From the NCBI GenBank assembly GCA_948144175.1, contig CANXME010000532.1:67001-131000 (forward strand): a stretch of DNA of 64,000 bases. The letters are read 5' to 3'. Shown one piece after another: positions 32,040 to 44,100 of this stretch. Source of the stretch: Closterium sp. NIES-65. Taxonomy: Eukaryota; Streptophyta; Zygnematophyceae; Desmidiales; Closteriaceae. Every line of letters starts with the position of its first letter. Within the stretch, counting starts at the first letter, position 1. Both the position numbers and the translations under genes were made by a program. The notes under the pieces were generated by a model. The model was not told where the DNA came from. It saw only the letters and a program-made list of their open reading frames with translations, and did not search any database.

Positions 32040-34744
32040 ATGAGGGCTCTACGTGCGGACCGCAGCATATCGGTTTGGCGTACGTTCTGTATACCCATCA
32101 TCGTCTCGCTTTTTATTTCCTCCAGCGCCACTGGCTCCATTAGCACGGAAAGCGGCAGCGCTAGCAGCAACACCGGCATCAAGCCAACCTTTACTTCAGA
32201 GTTGACTTCGCTTCTGGACTTCGGTTATCCTGATGCGCTTTGCGGGTCATGGCATAACGAGTACATCCAAATTCACGAGCAAATTAGGGAAGCGAACAGA
32301 AATGCTGCAGGCAGGGCCGATAGCAGCGTGGATGCGGGCAGCAGCAACGCGTCGTCGTCTCTGCCTCTTCGTTTCATCACCTACGAATGGTTCGACAACT
32401 GCGGAGGGCTAGGGGACTCCCTGCTGGGCCTCGCGTCCACGTTCGCCGTGGCGCTGATCATGCGGCGCGCGTTCATCATCCGGCATCCGTGCATCCCGTT
32501 CGCGTTCGAGCCGAACCTCGTGGACTGGACGCCGTCCGACGACGTGCCCATGGAGCCCGCGCGCGAGATCGCTATGGACAGAGCCGTGGCGCGGGTGGCG
32601 GCGTGGGAGAAGCTGCAGGCGGCGGACGAGGTGCCGATGATTGACATGCGCAACCTCTTCTTCTTCGACCTCGCCTTCTTCTTCGAGCCCTTCCAGGACG
32701 CCGTCAACATGCGCCTCTCGTGGAACCGCGGCGAGCTCACGGAGCTGCTCACGGAGGAGCAAGGGCCGTGGGGCGACTGGATGCGCGCCACAGGCCTCCG
32801 CGTGCCCTACTCCGTGGGTTGCATCCTGCGCTTGCTGCTCAAGTACGTGCTGTGCTCTCCCCCCCACCACCCCCGCCCCCCCAACCCTCTCTCTCTCTCG
32901 CTCTCTCCCTCTCTCTCTACCCCGTCTTCCCTCCCTCTTTCGCTTGATTGGTCGATGCACCATTATGCACCGTGCCTTTGATGGCCCTTCACCCACATCT
33001 CCACCTACCATCTCCCCATGCAACGTCACCACCACCTCCCCTTTCTCCCTGCCACGACCTCATGGCGCTCGCTGTCAGGCCCAAGCCTGAAGTAACGGAG
33101 CTTCTTGCCTCCTTGTGGGGCCAGACGCATGCACCCTACACCGTCAGTATTGGGGTTCACGTCAGGATTCAAGATGAAACGGCATGGCAAGGTGCGATGC
33201 CATGGTGGCAAGGGAAGCGTTTGCAAAGTGAGGTAAAAAGGCAATAATCTTCCTACTATTGCAGTCTTTGCTAGATTCCTGTGGATTCTCAACCCGCTGT
33301 AGCGTTTGTTGAGCCCAAAACAGAATCATGGCATCAAAAGCATCAGTTCGGTGGACTGGAGTTCAATGGGGTTTCTGCGTTTGGTGTGGGAAGGGAGGGC
33401 GTGTTGCAATGGTCTTGCTTTTACAGAGATCCCTTCGTGTCCACTGTGGTTCCACGTGGTTGTGATGGGTGAATCGCAGGTGAGAGGAAGCTAAGGCCCA
33501 AGGAGTACAATTCCACGGAGCTTCAGGAGCTTCTGGAAAAGGCAGCTCCAATCATGGGGTGTGCTCAGGTGAGCCAGCAGGTGGATGCTTGAGCTGGTAA
33601 CCAGTGATTCACAAGGATTTTCGTATTCACGCTTCCTTTGTTTTTCCTGGCCAACCCATGTGCTTTCTTCTGTTGCCTGCTTCACTGGCATAAAGAACTG
33701 CTCTTGTCACCAAGATTTCTCATGCCTCGCCTGTCGCCTGTATTACGTCACCACACTTGCTGTCGTTCTGAAATCTTCTCGTCCCCCCCTCTCCCCATTG
33801 TCTTCCCCAGTCAGTGGAGGCATGGTGGTTTCCACCACCACTGAGGGTGCGGTGGGTGCTAATCACGAACTCGGGGCAGCTCAAGGACACACTCAAGCAG
33901 CAGCTGCCGGATAAGGTTTGCACACATACACACCTGCACATCCACACACACATGCATGCGCATCCACAATGCATACAAGCAATACTTGCAGAACAAAGAT
34001 GCTCTCAAACGCACCCGCTGGATACGTCGAGGAAAGTGCAGCTGGGCGTGCAGTGAGGTGGCAGCTGGCCGGCAAGCTGAGAGTGGTTGCATCAGGGAAA
34101 ATATCAGAGCGTGCGTTCCAACTTGTCGAGCGGTGGAGGGGAGTAAGCTTCCGAGGGAGTAGCTTGCTTTGAGTAAGCTGTGTGCTGTCCGCATAACCTT
34201 TTCCGTGGTCCGTTCTCGTGGTGATGCCGTGGGCATGTGCTGGCATCAGGTGTTGTTTACGGGGTTTGTGCCGCGGCACTCGGAGAAGCTGGGCGACATA
34301 TTGCTGAGGGAGCGCGGGTACAACCACTTTGGCGGCAACGCCTCTGATGCCGTGCTGCTGCACGACTATGAGGAGGCAGCTGTGCGCGAGGCTGTGGCGC
34401 ACGGGGAGGATGTGGTGCACGTGAACCACACGCGCATTCACGAGGCCGTGCTCGCCAACCTCACTGCTGCGGGCAAACTAACGGGCTATGTCCACAGAGG
34501 GGGGGAAGGCGGTGAGCCTGATGACATGGAGAGGAAGAGTGCTGCCGTGATGAACTTTCGGGAGATGGTGGCGGAGTGGCTGCTGCTCTCCACGTGCCAC
34601 TCCTTCGTGCTGCCTGAGTCAGGCTTCTCGCGCTCTGCCGCGCTGTACTCGCTGCGCCCCATGAGCATCTTCTTCTACCAGCGCTGCGACCCTGAGGCCC
34701 CCGAGAAGCTCACCGACATGGCCAGCACTTGGAGTAGAGTCTGA
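32040..34744 (+). CDS. GT37-like fucosyltransferase (Golgi type II)
   Basis: Five exons: 32040-32842, 33079-33191, 33480-33568, 33811-33915 and 34250-34744, giving 534 residues with phase closing throughout. A short basic tail and membrane span (about 16-29) suggest a Golgi type II protein. The order of motifs follows the plant xyloglucan/arabinogalactan fucosyltransferase family GT37: ALCGSWHNEY with IQIHEQI, then GGLGDSLLGLASTFAVALIM (122-141), FEPNLVDWTP, LKPKPEV, IGVHVRIQD (292-300), RWVLITNSGQ, and near the end EWLLLSTCHSFVLPESGFSRSAAL. Members move fucose from GDP-fucose to cell-wall polysaccharides. Sequence similarity looks distant, so the acceptor is uncertain. An in-frame ATG at 31971 would add 23 residues. 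A CT-rich microsatellite (about 32885-32925) lies in intron 1. Confidence 0.75.
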
Positions 34745-34972
34745 TCCCCCACCTACGTATTCCCCAACATGTACATAGCTGTAGATGACCAGTATTGCTT
34801 TCTGTAATGTCCAGTGAGCTGAAAACGATTCTCTGATTGTACATTCATGTGTACAGAATGAAATCGGAAGGGCCAGTTGGACACAGAAGCTGTCACATGA
34901 AAAACCAAGGGCACACGCCAACCAGACAGCCTTGTATTAGGCTCGGCTCTCTCCTCCAGGCTAGGTTGCTGG
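34745..34972. other. 3' flank of the GT37-like gene up to element E
   Basis: About 230 bp that includes the GT37-like 3' untranslated region. It ends in GCTGG (34968-34972), the left target duplication of element E. The uninterrupted locus continues at 59383. Confidence 0.7.
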
Positions 34973-35417
34973 TGTTGGGCTGAAAAAGCCCTTAGGATCT
35001 TTGCAGAGGTGAATTCTGGGTAGAGTTGATGTAGTAGCGGAAGCGTCTTGATAGAGAGTTTGTGAACCACCTTGCGCTAGTATGTGAGGGCAAAGTAAAT
35101 TGATTGAAGCAAAGAGATACAAGATTATATATGAATACAGAGAATATGAAGAGACACGGTTATAACTACTTTACTTTTGTTGTTGCGGTTCGATACAGTG
35201 ACGACTCGGACAACTGCTCTGTAACGAGTCAGTTGTGTGTCCTTGCTGTCGCGCTGCATTTGTCAGGTCAAAGGTCGCTGACCTTCGACTTTCGCGTAAC
35301 CTCAGCGGTTACTTCAACCTCCGAGGGTTGACTCGCAGGTGCCTCGATATGCTCTGCTTCGTTTGTGCCTTAGTGTTTCGACACGACAGAGGCGCTTAGG
35401 AACTATTGTTTCCAACA
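34973..35417 (-). repeat. 3' LTR of element E
   Basis: 445 bp from TGTTGGGCTGAAAAAGCCC to TTTCCAACA on the plus strand. It pairs with the split copy at 54982-55077 plus 59033-59382. Confidence 0.92.
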
Positions 35418-37387
35418 CCCCCCTTCGCTTCTGGAGTGTCGCTGACGTGGCTCTGTCCAGTCAGCAGCATGCAATATTCGAACTTCTGTTTTCCGAGCTT
35501 CTTGGTCAGGTAATCAGCTGCCATCTCGGACGTGGGGCAGTATGACAGCTCAAGCCTTCCTTTCTCGATCTCGTCCTTCACGAAGAAATATCGTAGGGCG
35601 ATGTGTTTCGTTCTGTTCGCGAAGTCGTTCTTGTTGGCGATGCGAATTGCCGACTGGTTGTCGCAGAACAGGGTGAAGTTGTGTAACTCGGCTAACTTCG
35701 CTTCTTCCAGTAGCTCGCGAAGATAGAGTCCTTCCTTGGTGGCTGAGCAGAGTGCAATATATTCTGCTTCAGTTGACGAGAGAGCAATTAGTTCTTGCTT
35801 GCTCGATTGCCAGGAGATAGGCCCGATAGGCTCGAGACGGTAGATGTAGCCGGTGCGTGATCGCATGTTGTCGGAGTCGCCTGCGTGATCTGCGTCGACG
35901 TAGCCGATTAGCTTATGCGTTGTAGTTGCGTTCTTATGATAAGTCAGTCCGACCGTCGGGGTACTGACAAGGTAGTGAAGAGCGCGGTCGAGCTCCGCCA
36001 GATGTTCCGCTTCAGGCCTCTTGAGGTAGGTGGCGAGCTGGCTTGCAGAGTAGGATAGATCTGGGCGGCAGGTGACAGCTGCGAAGAGAAGGCAGCCCAG
36101 CTTTCTCTGGTAGTCGCAGATGCCGGCGAGCTTGAGTAGAGCGGAGCCTTCCTTGTTGCTTACTGTCGTGTAGCGGTACGGTGTGGAGATAGCTGTTGGT
36201 GTGAGTGTGAAACGCTTGGCGATGGTGTCGGCGTATTTCGCGGCGCTGAGGTAGATAGTGTCTTCTTCTTCTCGGATGTTGAGGCCGAGGTACTGTGTGA
36301 CGGTAGGTGAGACTGTGAGTGTGAGGTCTTGTTGTAGCTCCCCTTCGAACCAGGTTGTAATACCTTTGGTTGAGCCAATGTAGAGTAGGTCGTCTACGTA
36401 GACGATTAGCAGGACGTAGTCGGTACCCTTCGAGAGCCGGTACATGCCCTGGTCGTGCGGTAGTTGCTTGAAGCCGATGCGAATGAGGCGAGCGTGTAGG
36501 TATTGTTGCCATAGTCGCGGGGCTTGCTTGATGCCGTAGAGTGACTTGAGTAGTTGACAGACATGTTTCGAGTCCGTGCTGGAGCCGTGTGGTAGCTCGA
36601 CAAAGATCTCGGCGTCGACGGGTGCGTGGAGGAATGCATTAGCGACGTCGATTTGCCTTAGCTTCTTCTTCTTCATGGCGGCGATCGCGAGAAGGATGCG
36701 TAGCAAGGTGTGTCGGCTGACTGGAGCGAATGTTTCGGTGAAGTCGCGGCCGTGCTCTTGGTCGAAGCCACGAACGACCCAGCGTGCTTTGAATTTGTCG
36801 ATGGTGCCATCGGCCTTTGTCTTCACACGGAAGACCCATTTTCCGGTGAGTACTGTCTTGTTCCGTGCCACACCGATAGGAACCACCTTCCACGTGTTGC
36901 GTTCCTCCAGTGCCTTCAGCTCCTTGTCCATGGCTTCGCGCCATTTTTCTTTATGTTCCCCCCCTAGAGCCTGCGGAACCGTCGCAGGCTCTTTAGGAGC
37001 GACGGAGCCATAGACTGCGGTGACGAGCCCGAGGATCTGCAGTCCACTCTGTGAGTAGCGGGGAAGATTTACATCCTCGGGATAAGCTGCTTCGTCTCCC
37101 GTTTCTGGATCAGGTATGAAATTTGGTCCTACTCGTTCTACTTTGTTGGTGTTGACTGTCGCAGGTGTTACGTAACCGTTGTCGGCGAAGTGGTAGAAGG
37201 TTTCGGCGTTGGCACTTTCATGAGGGTTGTCTTCGTCCATGGGAACGTCGACGGAGCAGAACGGAAGAGGTCCGGCTTCTTCTGATGCGTTGTCCACATT
37301 TTGCTCGTCCCAGTCTGCTTCGTCCGCTGCTGAGGCGAAGGGTCGGTCACCACGAAGGCCACCTGTGGGGTCTTCGTCTTCTTGCAA
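35396..37387 (-). pseudogene. RT/RNase H of element E, frame intact
   Basis: An open stretch of about 660 codons, reading in frame from the integrase C-terminus (YNAWKIFDVHSKETVAARDVIF) into the RT. Visible are WREAMDKELKALEERNTW, GKWVFRVKTKADG, RQIDVANAFLHAPV, LKSLYGIKQAPRLW, IVYVDDLLYIG, the RNase H motif YVDADHAGD, SSTEAEYIAL, FCDNQSAI and the terminal RTKHIALRYFFVKDEIEKG. The stop lies a few codons inside the LTR. This domain alone looks catalytically complete, but the upstream frame is broken. Confidence 0.88.
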
Positions 37388-39177
37388 GTTGGCAAGGTAC
37401 GTCTGGAGCGTGAGTCGTTCATAGAAAATTACGTCACGTGCTGCTACTGTTTCCTTGGAGTGGACGTCGAAGATTTTCCACGCGTTGTAGTTCTTTTCGA
37501 TTCCCAGGTGTAGTCCTCACTGTGCTCGTTGAGAAAATCGGCCCGCTCGTGCTGATGGGGGTCGATACTGTACCATGCACCCAAAAACTCGTAACATTTT
37601 TGTGCTGCCCTGTTTCCCTGTCCATAGCAGATGCGGTGATGCGTTGTTCGGAAGCGATGACGACGACAGCAAATTGTGCAGCATGACAGCGTGGTCCATT
37701 GCTGTAGGCCATTGGTGGTTGGGTAGCCGCATGCCACGTAACACTTTGCGCATGGTGTTCTGCAGGGTCCTGTTCATTCTCTCTGCTACTCCTTGCTGCT
37801 GATGGGCGTAGGGAAGGGAGATGAGCTGCTTGATTCCCCTTTCCGCCAGGCACTGCTTGAACCGCTGAGAGGTGTATTCTCCTCCTCCGTCTGACTGGAA
37901 GCTTTTCAGTTGTACGCCCGACTCTCTCTCTCTGCTACTGATAGCCAGGCAACGAAGGCTGCGAATGCCATGTCACGGCTGGGTAGGTTTAGGTGCCAGA
38001 CGTAACGGGTGGCGGCGTCGATGAAGGTGATCGTGTAGTTGTATGTGACTTGTCCTGGTTCCCGATTGAACAGGATATCGCTATACACCTTCTCGAGTGG
38101 TGCGTACGCGGGAGCGCTTGGGTTGTGATGTGACGCGAATGGTCGATGCGGTAAGTCGCCTTCAGGGCAGGTGAAGCACGTTCCTCGCGCTCGTTGAAGT
38201 TCTCGTCCGTCGGTTAGTAGGAGCGAGTCCTTGTCAAGTACTCCTGCTCTTATTGTATTGTTTAATACTGTGTTGCTTGGGTGTCCCAACCGTGCGTGCC
38301 AGGTGCTTTCATTGGCGCGATGTCCGGGTGATCGTCGGTACATGTCGGAGTTGGAGTAGAAGCTGGCGGTGAAGTTGGTGCTGCGATGAACTTCTCGTGG
38401 TGCTGGGTGCAGTTGTTGCGCCGGTGTTGGTGGTGTGTCGTCGATGAGGAGTGGTGTCGTTGAAGGACCAGCAACTGGTGTTGACATTCCTGCTGCTGCC
38501 GTTGATGGTTCTGCTGCTGCCGATGTTGTCTCTGCTACTGCCGATGTTGTCTCTGCTGCCGATGTTGTCTCTGCTGCTGCCGATGTTGTCTCTACTGCTG
38601 CCGATGTTGTCTGGATTGTTGCTAACGCCCTTGTTCTTTCTGCTTCAGGGATGGTGTGTGAGTACCTAAAGCCTTCTGGGCTGAAGTCTGGATCAAGGTC
38701 CGGAGGGTGTGTCCAGTCGGTGAAGTTGACGATGGCGTCGCTGTCGGCAGTGCCAAGGTCAGGGACGAAATCAAGAACGAAGACGTTGTTCTTGAGGACC
38801 GCCCTGCCGATGTAGAGTCCTCCTCTCCCGTGATACAGCTTGAATTCTTGAGTGGTACTGTCTGCTTCGAGATGAACCCCCTTCGCCATCAGCTGGCTGA
38901 CGCTCAGTGAGTTGTAGCCGAGTCCCTCCGCGATTAGTACCTTTGACATCTGTAGTACGACGTTTATTTCCCTTGACTGAAGTTGAACTACGCCTTGTCG
39001 TCGTGTTCGCAGGTTTTGGTTGTTGGCGACTGTAATGACGACTTCGCGTTGAAGCTGGTGTTCTCGTTGAACGAAGCGTCCTGAGGAACACATGTGCTGT
39101 CCGCAACAACTATCCAAGAACCAAGTGTCCCTTCCGGATGGTTCGCTTTGAGCGATGGCGGCGTATGTCGGGTTCGG
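37388..39177 (-). pseudogene. Protease and integrase of element E, broken
   Basis: The protease region reads WFLDSCCGQHMCSSG, where the usual D-S-G is D-S-C. Then comes a GAG-pre-integrase block (ESTWHARLGHPSNTVLNN, TCFTCPEGDLPHRPF) and integrase (YSDILFNREPG, TFIDAATRYVWHL, FQSDGGGEYTS, HQQQGVAERMNRTLQN). A one-base slip in the GA run near 37917-37932 shifts the frame inside integrase, and TGA at 37517-37519 replaces an expected Trp-like position. An S/T/A-rich linker with a repeated AAETTSA motif occurs at about 38430-38640. Confidence 0.82.
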
Positions 39178-39921
39178 CTAAAGTGACTCGCGGCGGGGTG
39201 TGGTTTCGTCGAGTTGTTCTTCCGGTGAGTCGTGTGGTGGTGACTCGGTGATGCAGGAGTCTGTTATCTTTGTCATGCAGCTGACGATGTTTCTTGCTCC
39301 TTGTGCAGGTTGTCCTGTTGAAGTCTTTGAAGCTTGAATCTGAGTCGTAGGATTTGTCTGCGTTGAGACGACTTGGCTGCTTGAAGGCCGAAGTTGCCGC
39401 TGCGGGGTTGTTGATTGTTGACGATTCGGGCAGTGCGTGCGCAGGTGTCCTGAAGTTTTGCAGATGTGGCAGAATGGAGGTACTGGCTTCAGTTGTTGCT
39501 GCCGGTTGTTGTTGTTGTTGTAGCGTCGCTGGGTGTGGAACGCGAACTCTGGTGCTGAAGTCTTCTTTCTGTGTCGTTCTTCTTGCAGGTCCATGTCTTG
39601 CTGCTCCGCATGGATTTCGGCACAGAGCGCTGCTTCGGAGATTCTTCCGTGAGCTCGAAGGATGGCTTTTGTGGCGCGCCATTGAGGACCGAGGCCGCCG
39701 ATGATGACTGTCACGAAGGCGTCTTCAGAAATCGACCCTCCGCATCGAAGAAGCTTGTCGCGCAATTCGCGACAACGACTGATATACGCCATTCCTTTCT
39801 CCCCTGGTTTCATTTCGACCGTTGTCAGTTGCGCCATTAACCGACTTTGACTTACACTGCCTGTTGCTTCATACAGGCTCTTCAGGTGGTTGTACGCGAG
39901 CTCCGCGGAGTTACCGTAACC
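39178..39921 (-). pseudogene. gag of element E, C-terminal part
   Basis: Continues the gag frame interrupted by element D at TAACC (39917-39921). It holds LAYNHLKSLYEATGSVSQSRL, AYISRCRELRDKLLRCG and a canonical zinc knuckle C-x2-C-x4-H-x4-C (CHICKTSGHLRTHC). It ends at TAG 39178-39180, after which the same frame continues into protease (PNPTYAAIAQSEP). The TAG could be a mutated CAG or, less likely, a readthrough stop. Confidence 0.85.
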
Positions 39922-40022
39922 TGAGGAAATTAGAGCGAGAATGAGAATGACTATGGAATGAAAGTGATACAAATATGCAACCCTAGAAATGTGTACCCCA
40001 TATGGGCTACCCCACTAAAGCC

Positions 40023-40154
40023 TGTCAGAACATATAGCTTACTTGTTTCTGTAGGCTATAGTGGGGTATCCCATAGGGGGTACAACCCAATTAGGGTTTC
40101 CTATTTGTACTCACTTCGTTCATAGTCATTTCATTCTCGTTCTTTGTTTCCACA
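40023..40154 (+). repeat. 5' LTR of element C
   Basis: 132 bp, TGTCAG to CCACA, 131/132 identical to 47583-47714. It contains the shared core TAGTGGGGTATCCCATAGGG. Confidence 0.94.
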
Positions 40155-40166
40155 TGGTATCAGAGC
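40155..40166 (+). other. Primer binding site of element C
   Basis: TGGTATCAGAGC directly after the 5' LTR. This is the sequence typical of plant copia elements and complementary to the 3' end of initiator methionine tRNA. Confidence 0.9.
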
Positions 40167-40269
40167 AGGTTCCCTCCTAGGGACTGCTTCTAGGGCCCAC
40201 CGAACCGCGCCCCGAGGCGCGTTTTTTTTTTTTTTTTTTAGCGACCCGTCGTGTCGCCCCTAGCGGACC

Positions 40270-41040
40270 GTTGCGCCGCCCTTCCCCACGCGGCCCCGCC
40301 GCCCTCTGCCTCGCGGCCCCGCCGCCCTCTGCTACGCGGCCCCGCCGCCCTCTGCTACGCGGCCCCGCCGCCCTCTGCTACGCGGCCCCGCCGCCCTTCG
40401 ATCGCGGCCCCGCCGCCCTTTGCCACGCGGCCCCGCCGCCCTCTGCTACGCGGCCCCGCCGCTCTCTGCTACGCGGCCCCGCCGCCCTTCGATCGCGGCC
40501 CCGCCGCCCTCTGCTACGCGGCCCCGCCGCCCCCTGCTACGCGGCCCCGCCGCTCTCTTCGGTAGCGGCCCCACCGCCCTCTGCTACGCGGCCCCGCCGC
40601 CCTCTGCTACGCGGCCCCGCCGCCCTCTGCTACGCGGCCCCGCCGCTCTCTTCGGTCGCGGCCCCGCCGCCACTCTGCTACGCGGCCCCGCCGATCCGCC
40701 CAGCAGCAGCCGCCGCCGCCTGAGCCACCGCCGAGCCGCCGCCGAGCCGCCGCCGAGCCGCCGCCGAGCCGCCGCCGAGCTGCCGCCGAGCCGCCGCCGA
40801 GCCGCCGCCCGAGCCGCCGCCGAGCCGCCCGTGCCGCCCGAGCCGCCGCCGAGCCGCCCGTGACGCCCGAGCCGCCCGCGCCGCCCAGCAGCAGCCGAGC
40901 CGCCGCCGAGCCGCCGCCGCCTGAGCCGCCGCCGAGCCGCCGCCGAGTCGCCGCCGAGCCGCCACCGAGCCGCCGCCCGAGCCGCCGCCGAGCCGCCCGT
41001 GCCGCCCGAGCCGCCCGCGCCGCCCGAGCCGCCTGCGGAG
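40270..41040 (+). repeat. GC-rich tandem-repeat leader of element C
   Basis: 40290-40690 is an array of CGGCCCCGCCGCCCTCTGCTA units of about 22-23 bp with variants. 40690-41040 is a GCCGCCGA trinucleotide-like array. Several frames are open only because of the composition. Confidence 0.8.
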
Positions 41041-41109
41041 CCGTTCTGCTGTTCCTCTGCTGCTGACCTACCCGCCTCTCCCAGCCCGGTGAGATTTTCA
41101 GCTGCTGTC

Positions 41110-44100
41110 ATGGCCACCCCCAATGTTCTTACCTTTGACGATGAGGGGAGGGCCATTGACTTTGCCGTCTGGATTGAAGACCTGCAGCTGTACTTACTGT
41201 TTGATGCGATAGATGAGGTCTCTCTCTTTGACTTTGTCTCTGGCGCTGTCCCTGCCCCACCTGCTGATGCTGACTCTGCCGTTCGCTCCAAGTGGGCGAC
41301 CCGCGATGCTGCTGCACGTCTTGCTGTGCGTCGCCACCTCCCTTCCTCTGAGCGTGCCCACTTTAGTCAGTGCAAGACCGCTCAGGCCTTGTACGACGCT
41401 GTAGTTGCACGCTACTCCTCCCCTTCCTCCGCTACCCTTAGCCGCCTCATGCTACCGTTTCTCTTCCCTGACCTCGCTTCCTTTCCCACTGTCGCTGACC
41501 TCGTTACCCACCTCCGTGCTAGTGACACCCGCTACCGCGCTGCCCTTCCTGCTGAGTTCCGCGCTGCGAACCCTCCTCCCATGTACATCACTCTCTACTT
41601 TCTCGTCACCCGTCTCCCTGAGTCCCTTCGTGTCGTTAGGGACCAGTTTCTCTCTGTCTGTCCCACCACTCTCACTGTCGACCTCCTTGAGGAATCCCTG
41701 CTAGCGGCTGAGAAGAGTATTGTCGCTGTAGGGGCCTCTCGGGGTGACCCTCGCACCCCCATCTTTGAGGGGTGTGGTCCTTCCCCCCTGCTGCCCTCTG
41801 TCGCCTCTGCCGCTGCGGCCGACCTCACTGGTTTTGAGTCGGTCGGCGCGGCGTCTGCCCCCAGCGGCAGACGCCGCGCTGGCAAGGGCAAGGGGGGCAA
41901 GGGAGCGGGTGGAGCTAGAGGGGGCGGTGGAGGAGGCGGTGGGGGTGGCGGGGGGAGTGGGGGTGGCGGTGGGGGTGGTGGCGGGAGTGGAGGTACTGGT
42001 GGCGGCGGTGGAGGCGGAGGTGGCGGCGGAGGTGGTAGCGGAGGAGGCGGTGGGAGCGGTGGGAGCGACGGTCCTGGTGGAGGAGGTGGAGGTGGAGACG
42101 GGGGTGGCGGTGGAGGCGGGGGTGGCAGTGGAGGCGGGGGTCGGAGTGGCTCGTCCCAGCGGAGCAGCTCTGGGGGTGGTCAGCGCCAGCAGCAGCAGCA
42201 GCAGCAGCCGCAGCAGCAGCCACAGCAGCAGCAGCGCTCTCCCACCGTCCCCGCCCCTCAGCAGCTCCGTGAGTGGTACTCGCAGCGTCAGCGTGGTGGT
42301 GCGCTTGGTCCTTGCCCCTACGTTCTCCGCACCGGTGACCGTGCAGGGGAGAGGTGTGGAGGCGCCCACACTGCCCGCCGCTGCTTTGGCCGCCTGACTG
42401 ACGCCTGGCGTCAGCAGTTTCCGGAGGCAGCTGAGATCCCCCGCTGGGGAGAGCTGTCTAGGGCTGGTGTAGCTATTTATGATCTTGATTTTGATGCTAT
42501 TCTCTCTGCTATGTATGCTGCGATTGGTAGTGATGAGGATGACTGTTACCGGTGTTTCCCGCCCGACCCGGGCATTGGTACTGCCGCGCCAGGTACTAGT
42601 GAGGCTGCTGCTCTAGGTGCCAGTGCGTCTGTGCTCTCAGGTGCTGGTGAGTCTGCCCTCTCAGGTACTGTGTCGGCTTCGGCCTCTCACACCTTCACCC
42701 TTGACTCTGGAGCGTCTCGCTCCTTCTTTCGGGACCGCACCACTCTCACGCCGCTGAGTCGGCCGGTTGCGGTGTCCCTGGCTGACCCCTCTGGGGGGCC
42801 TGTCCTGTCTCGCTTCTCCACTGTCCTCCCGTGTCCGGCGGCCCCCTCTGGCACCCTGACTGGTCTTTACCTCCCCTCGTTCTCGACGAACTTGGTGAGT
42901 GGTGCTGACCTCCAGGATGCGGGTGTCCACCAGTTCACCCCTGCTCGTCAGCGGGTGACCCACTGCACGGAGGCGGATACAGGTCGCCACCTAGCTACGT
43001 TTACACGTCGGCCAGGGTCGAGCCTGTACACTCTGACCACTGCTTCTCCTCCAGGTGCTGAGTCTGGTAGGGTCACTTCGTCTGGTCAGGTGTTTGCTGC
43101 AGCGTCCAGGTCTGGTCCTGAGTCTGCCCCCTGCTCGTGCCGTCGTCTGTCTCACGAGACCCTCCTCTGGCACCACCGCCTTGGCCACCCCTCTCTGCTT
43201 CGGCTCAGAGGCATGGCCTCGCGAGTCCTTGTGTCTGGTCTTCCCCGGTCTCTCCCTCCCCTCCCTCCGGGCCCTGGCCCCACCTGTGTCCCCTGTGTCG
43301 AGGGGCGCCAGCGTGCTGCCCCTCACTCCTCCCAGTTTCCTCCGACAGAGGCCCCGTTGCAAACGCTTCACATGGATGTGTGGGGCCCAGCCCGGGTCCG
43401 TGGACAGGGTCAGGAGCGCTACTTCCTGCTAGTTGTTGACGACTACTCGCGTTACACCACAGTCTTCCCCTTGCGCAGCAAGGGTGAGGTCACTGCGGTG
43501 TTGATCGACTGGATCCGCGCAGCTCGTCTCCAGCTTCGGAGGAGCTTTGGCTCTGACTTCCCTGTTTTGCGTCTGCACTCGGACAGAGGCGGAGAGTTCT
43601 CCTCTGGCCTCCTGAGTGCCTACTGTCGTGCGCGAGGCATCCGTCAGACCTTCACGCTTCCGGACTCACCGCAGCAGAATGGGATTGCTGAGCGCCGCAT
43701 TGGCATGGTCATGGACGTCGCTCGTACGTCCATGATGCATGCGGCTGCTCCCCATTTTCTGTGGCCGTTTGCGGTCAGGTACGCTGCGCACCAGATCAAC
43801 CTCCACCCCAGGGTCTCTCGACCGGAGACCTCCCCAGCCCTGCTGTGGACGGGGAAGGTTGGCGATGCGTCGGCGTTCCGGGTCTGGGGATCTCGGGCGT
43901 TTGTTCGCGACCTGTCTGCGGACAAGCTGTCCCCTCGTGCTTCTCCCTGCGTCTTCCTGGGGTTCCCCCCCGACGCCCCTGGGTGGCAGTTTTACCACCC
44001 CACCTCTCGACGTGTTCTGTCCTCCCAGGACGTCACGTTCGACGAGTCGGTACCCTACTACCGCCTCTTCCCCTACCGCACTCCGTCCCTCCCCCCACCC

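Noticed and set aside
38430..38640. Repeated GCTGCTGCCGATGTTGTCTC segment as a satellite
   Set aside because: It encodes an in-frame AAETTSA repeat within the protease-integrase region of element E and is limited to a few units.
41701..42369. Opposite-strand frames across element C
   Set aside because: Threonine/Pro/Arg-rich shadows of the Gly-rich and Gln-rich gag segment.
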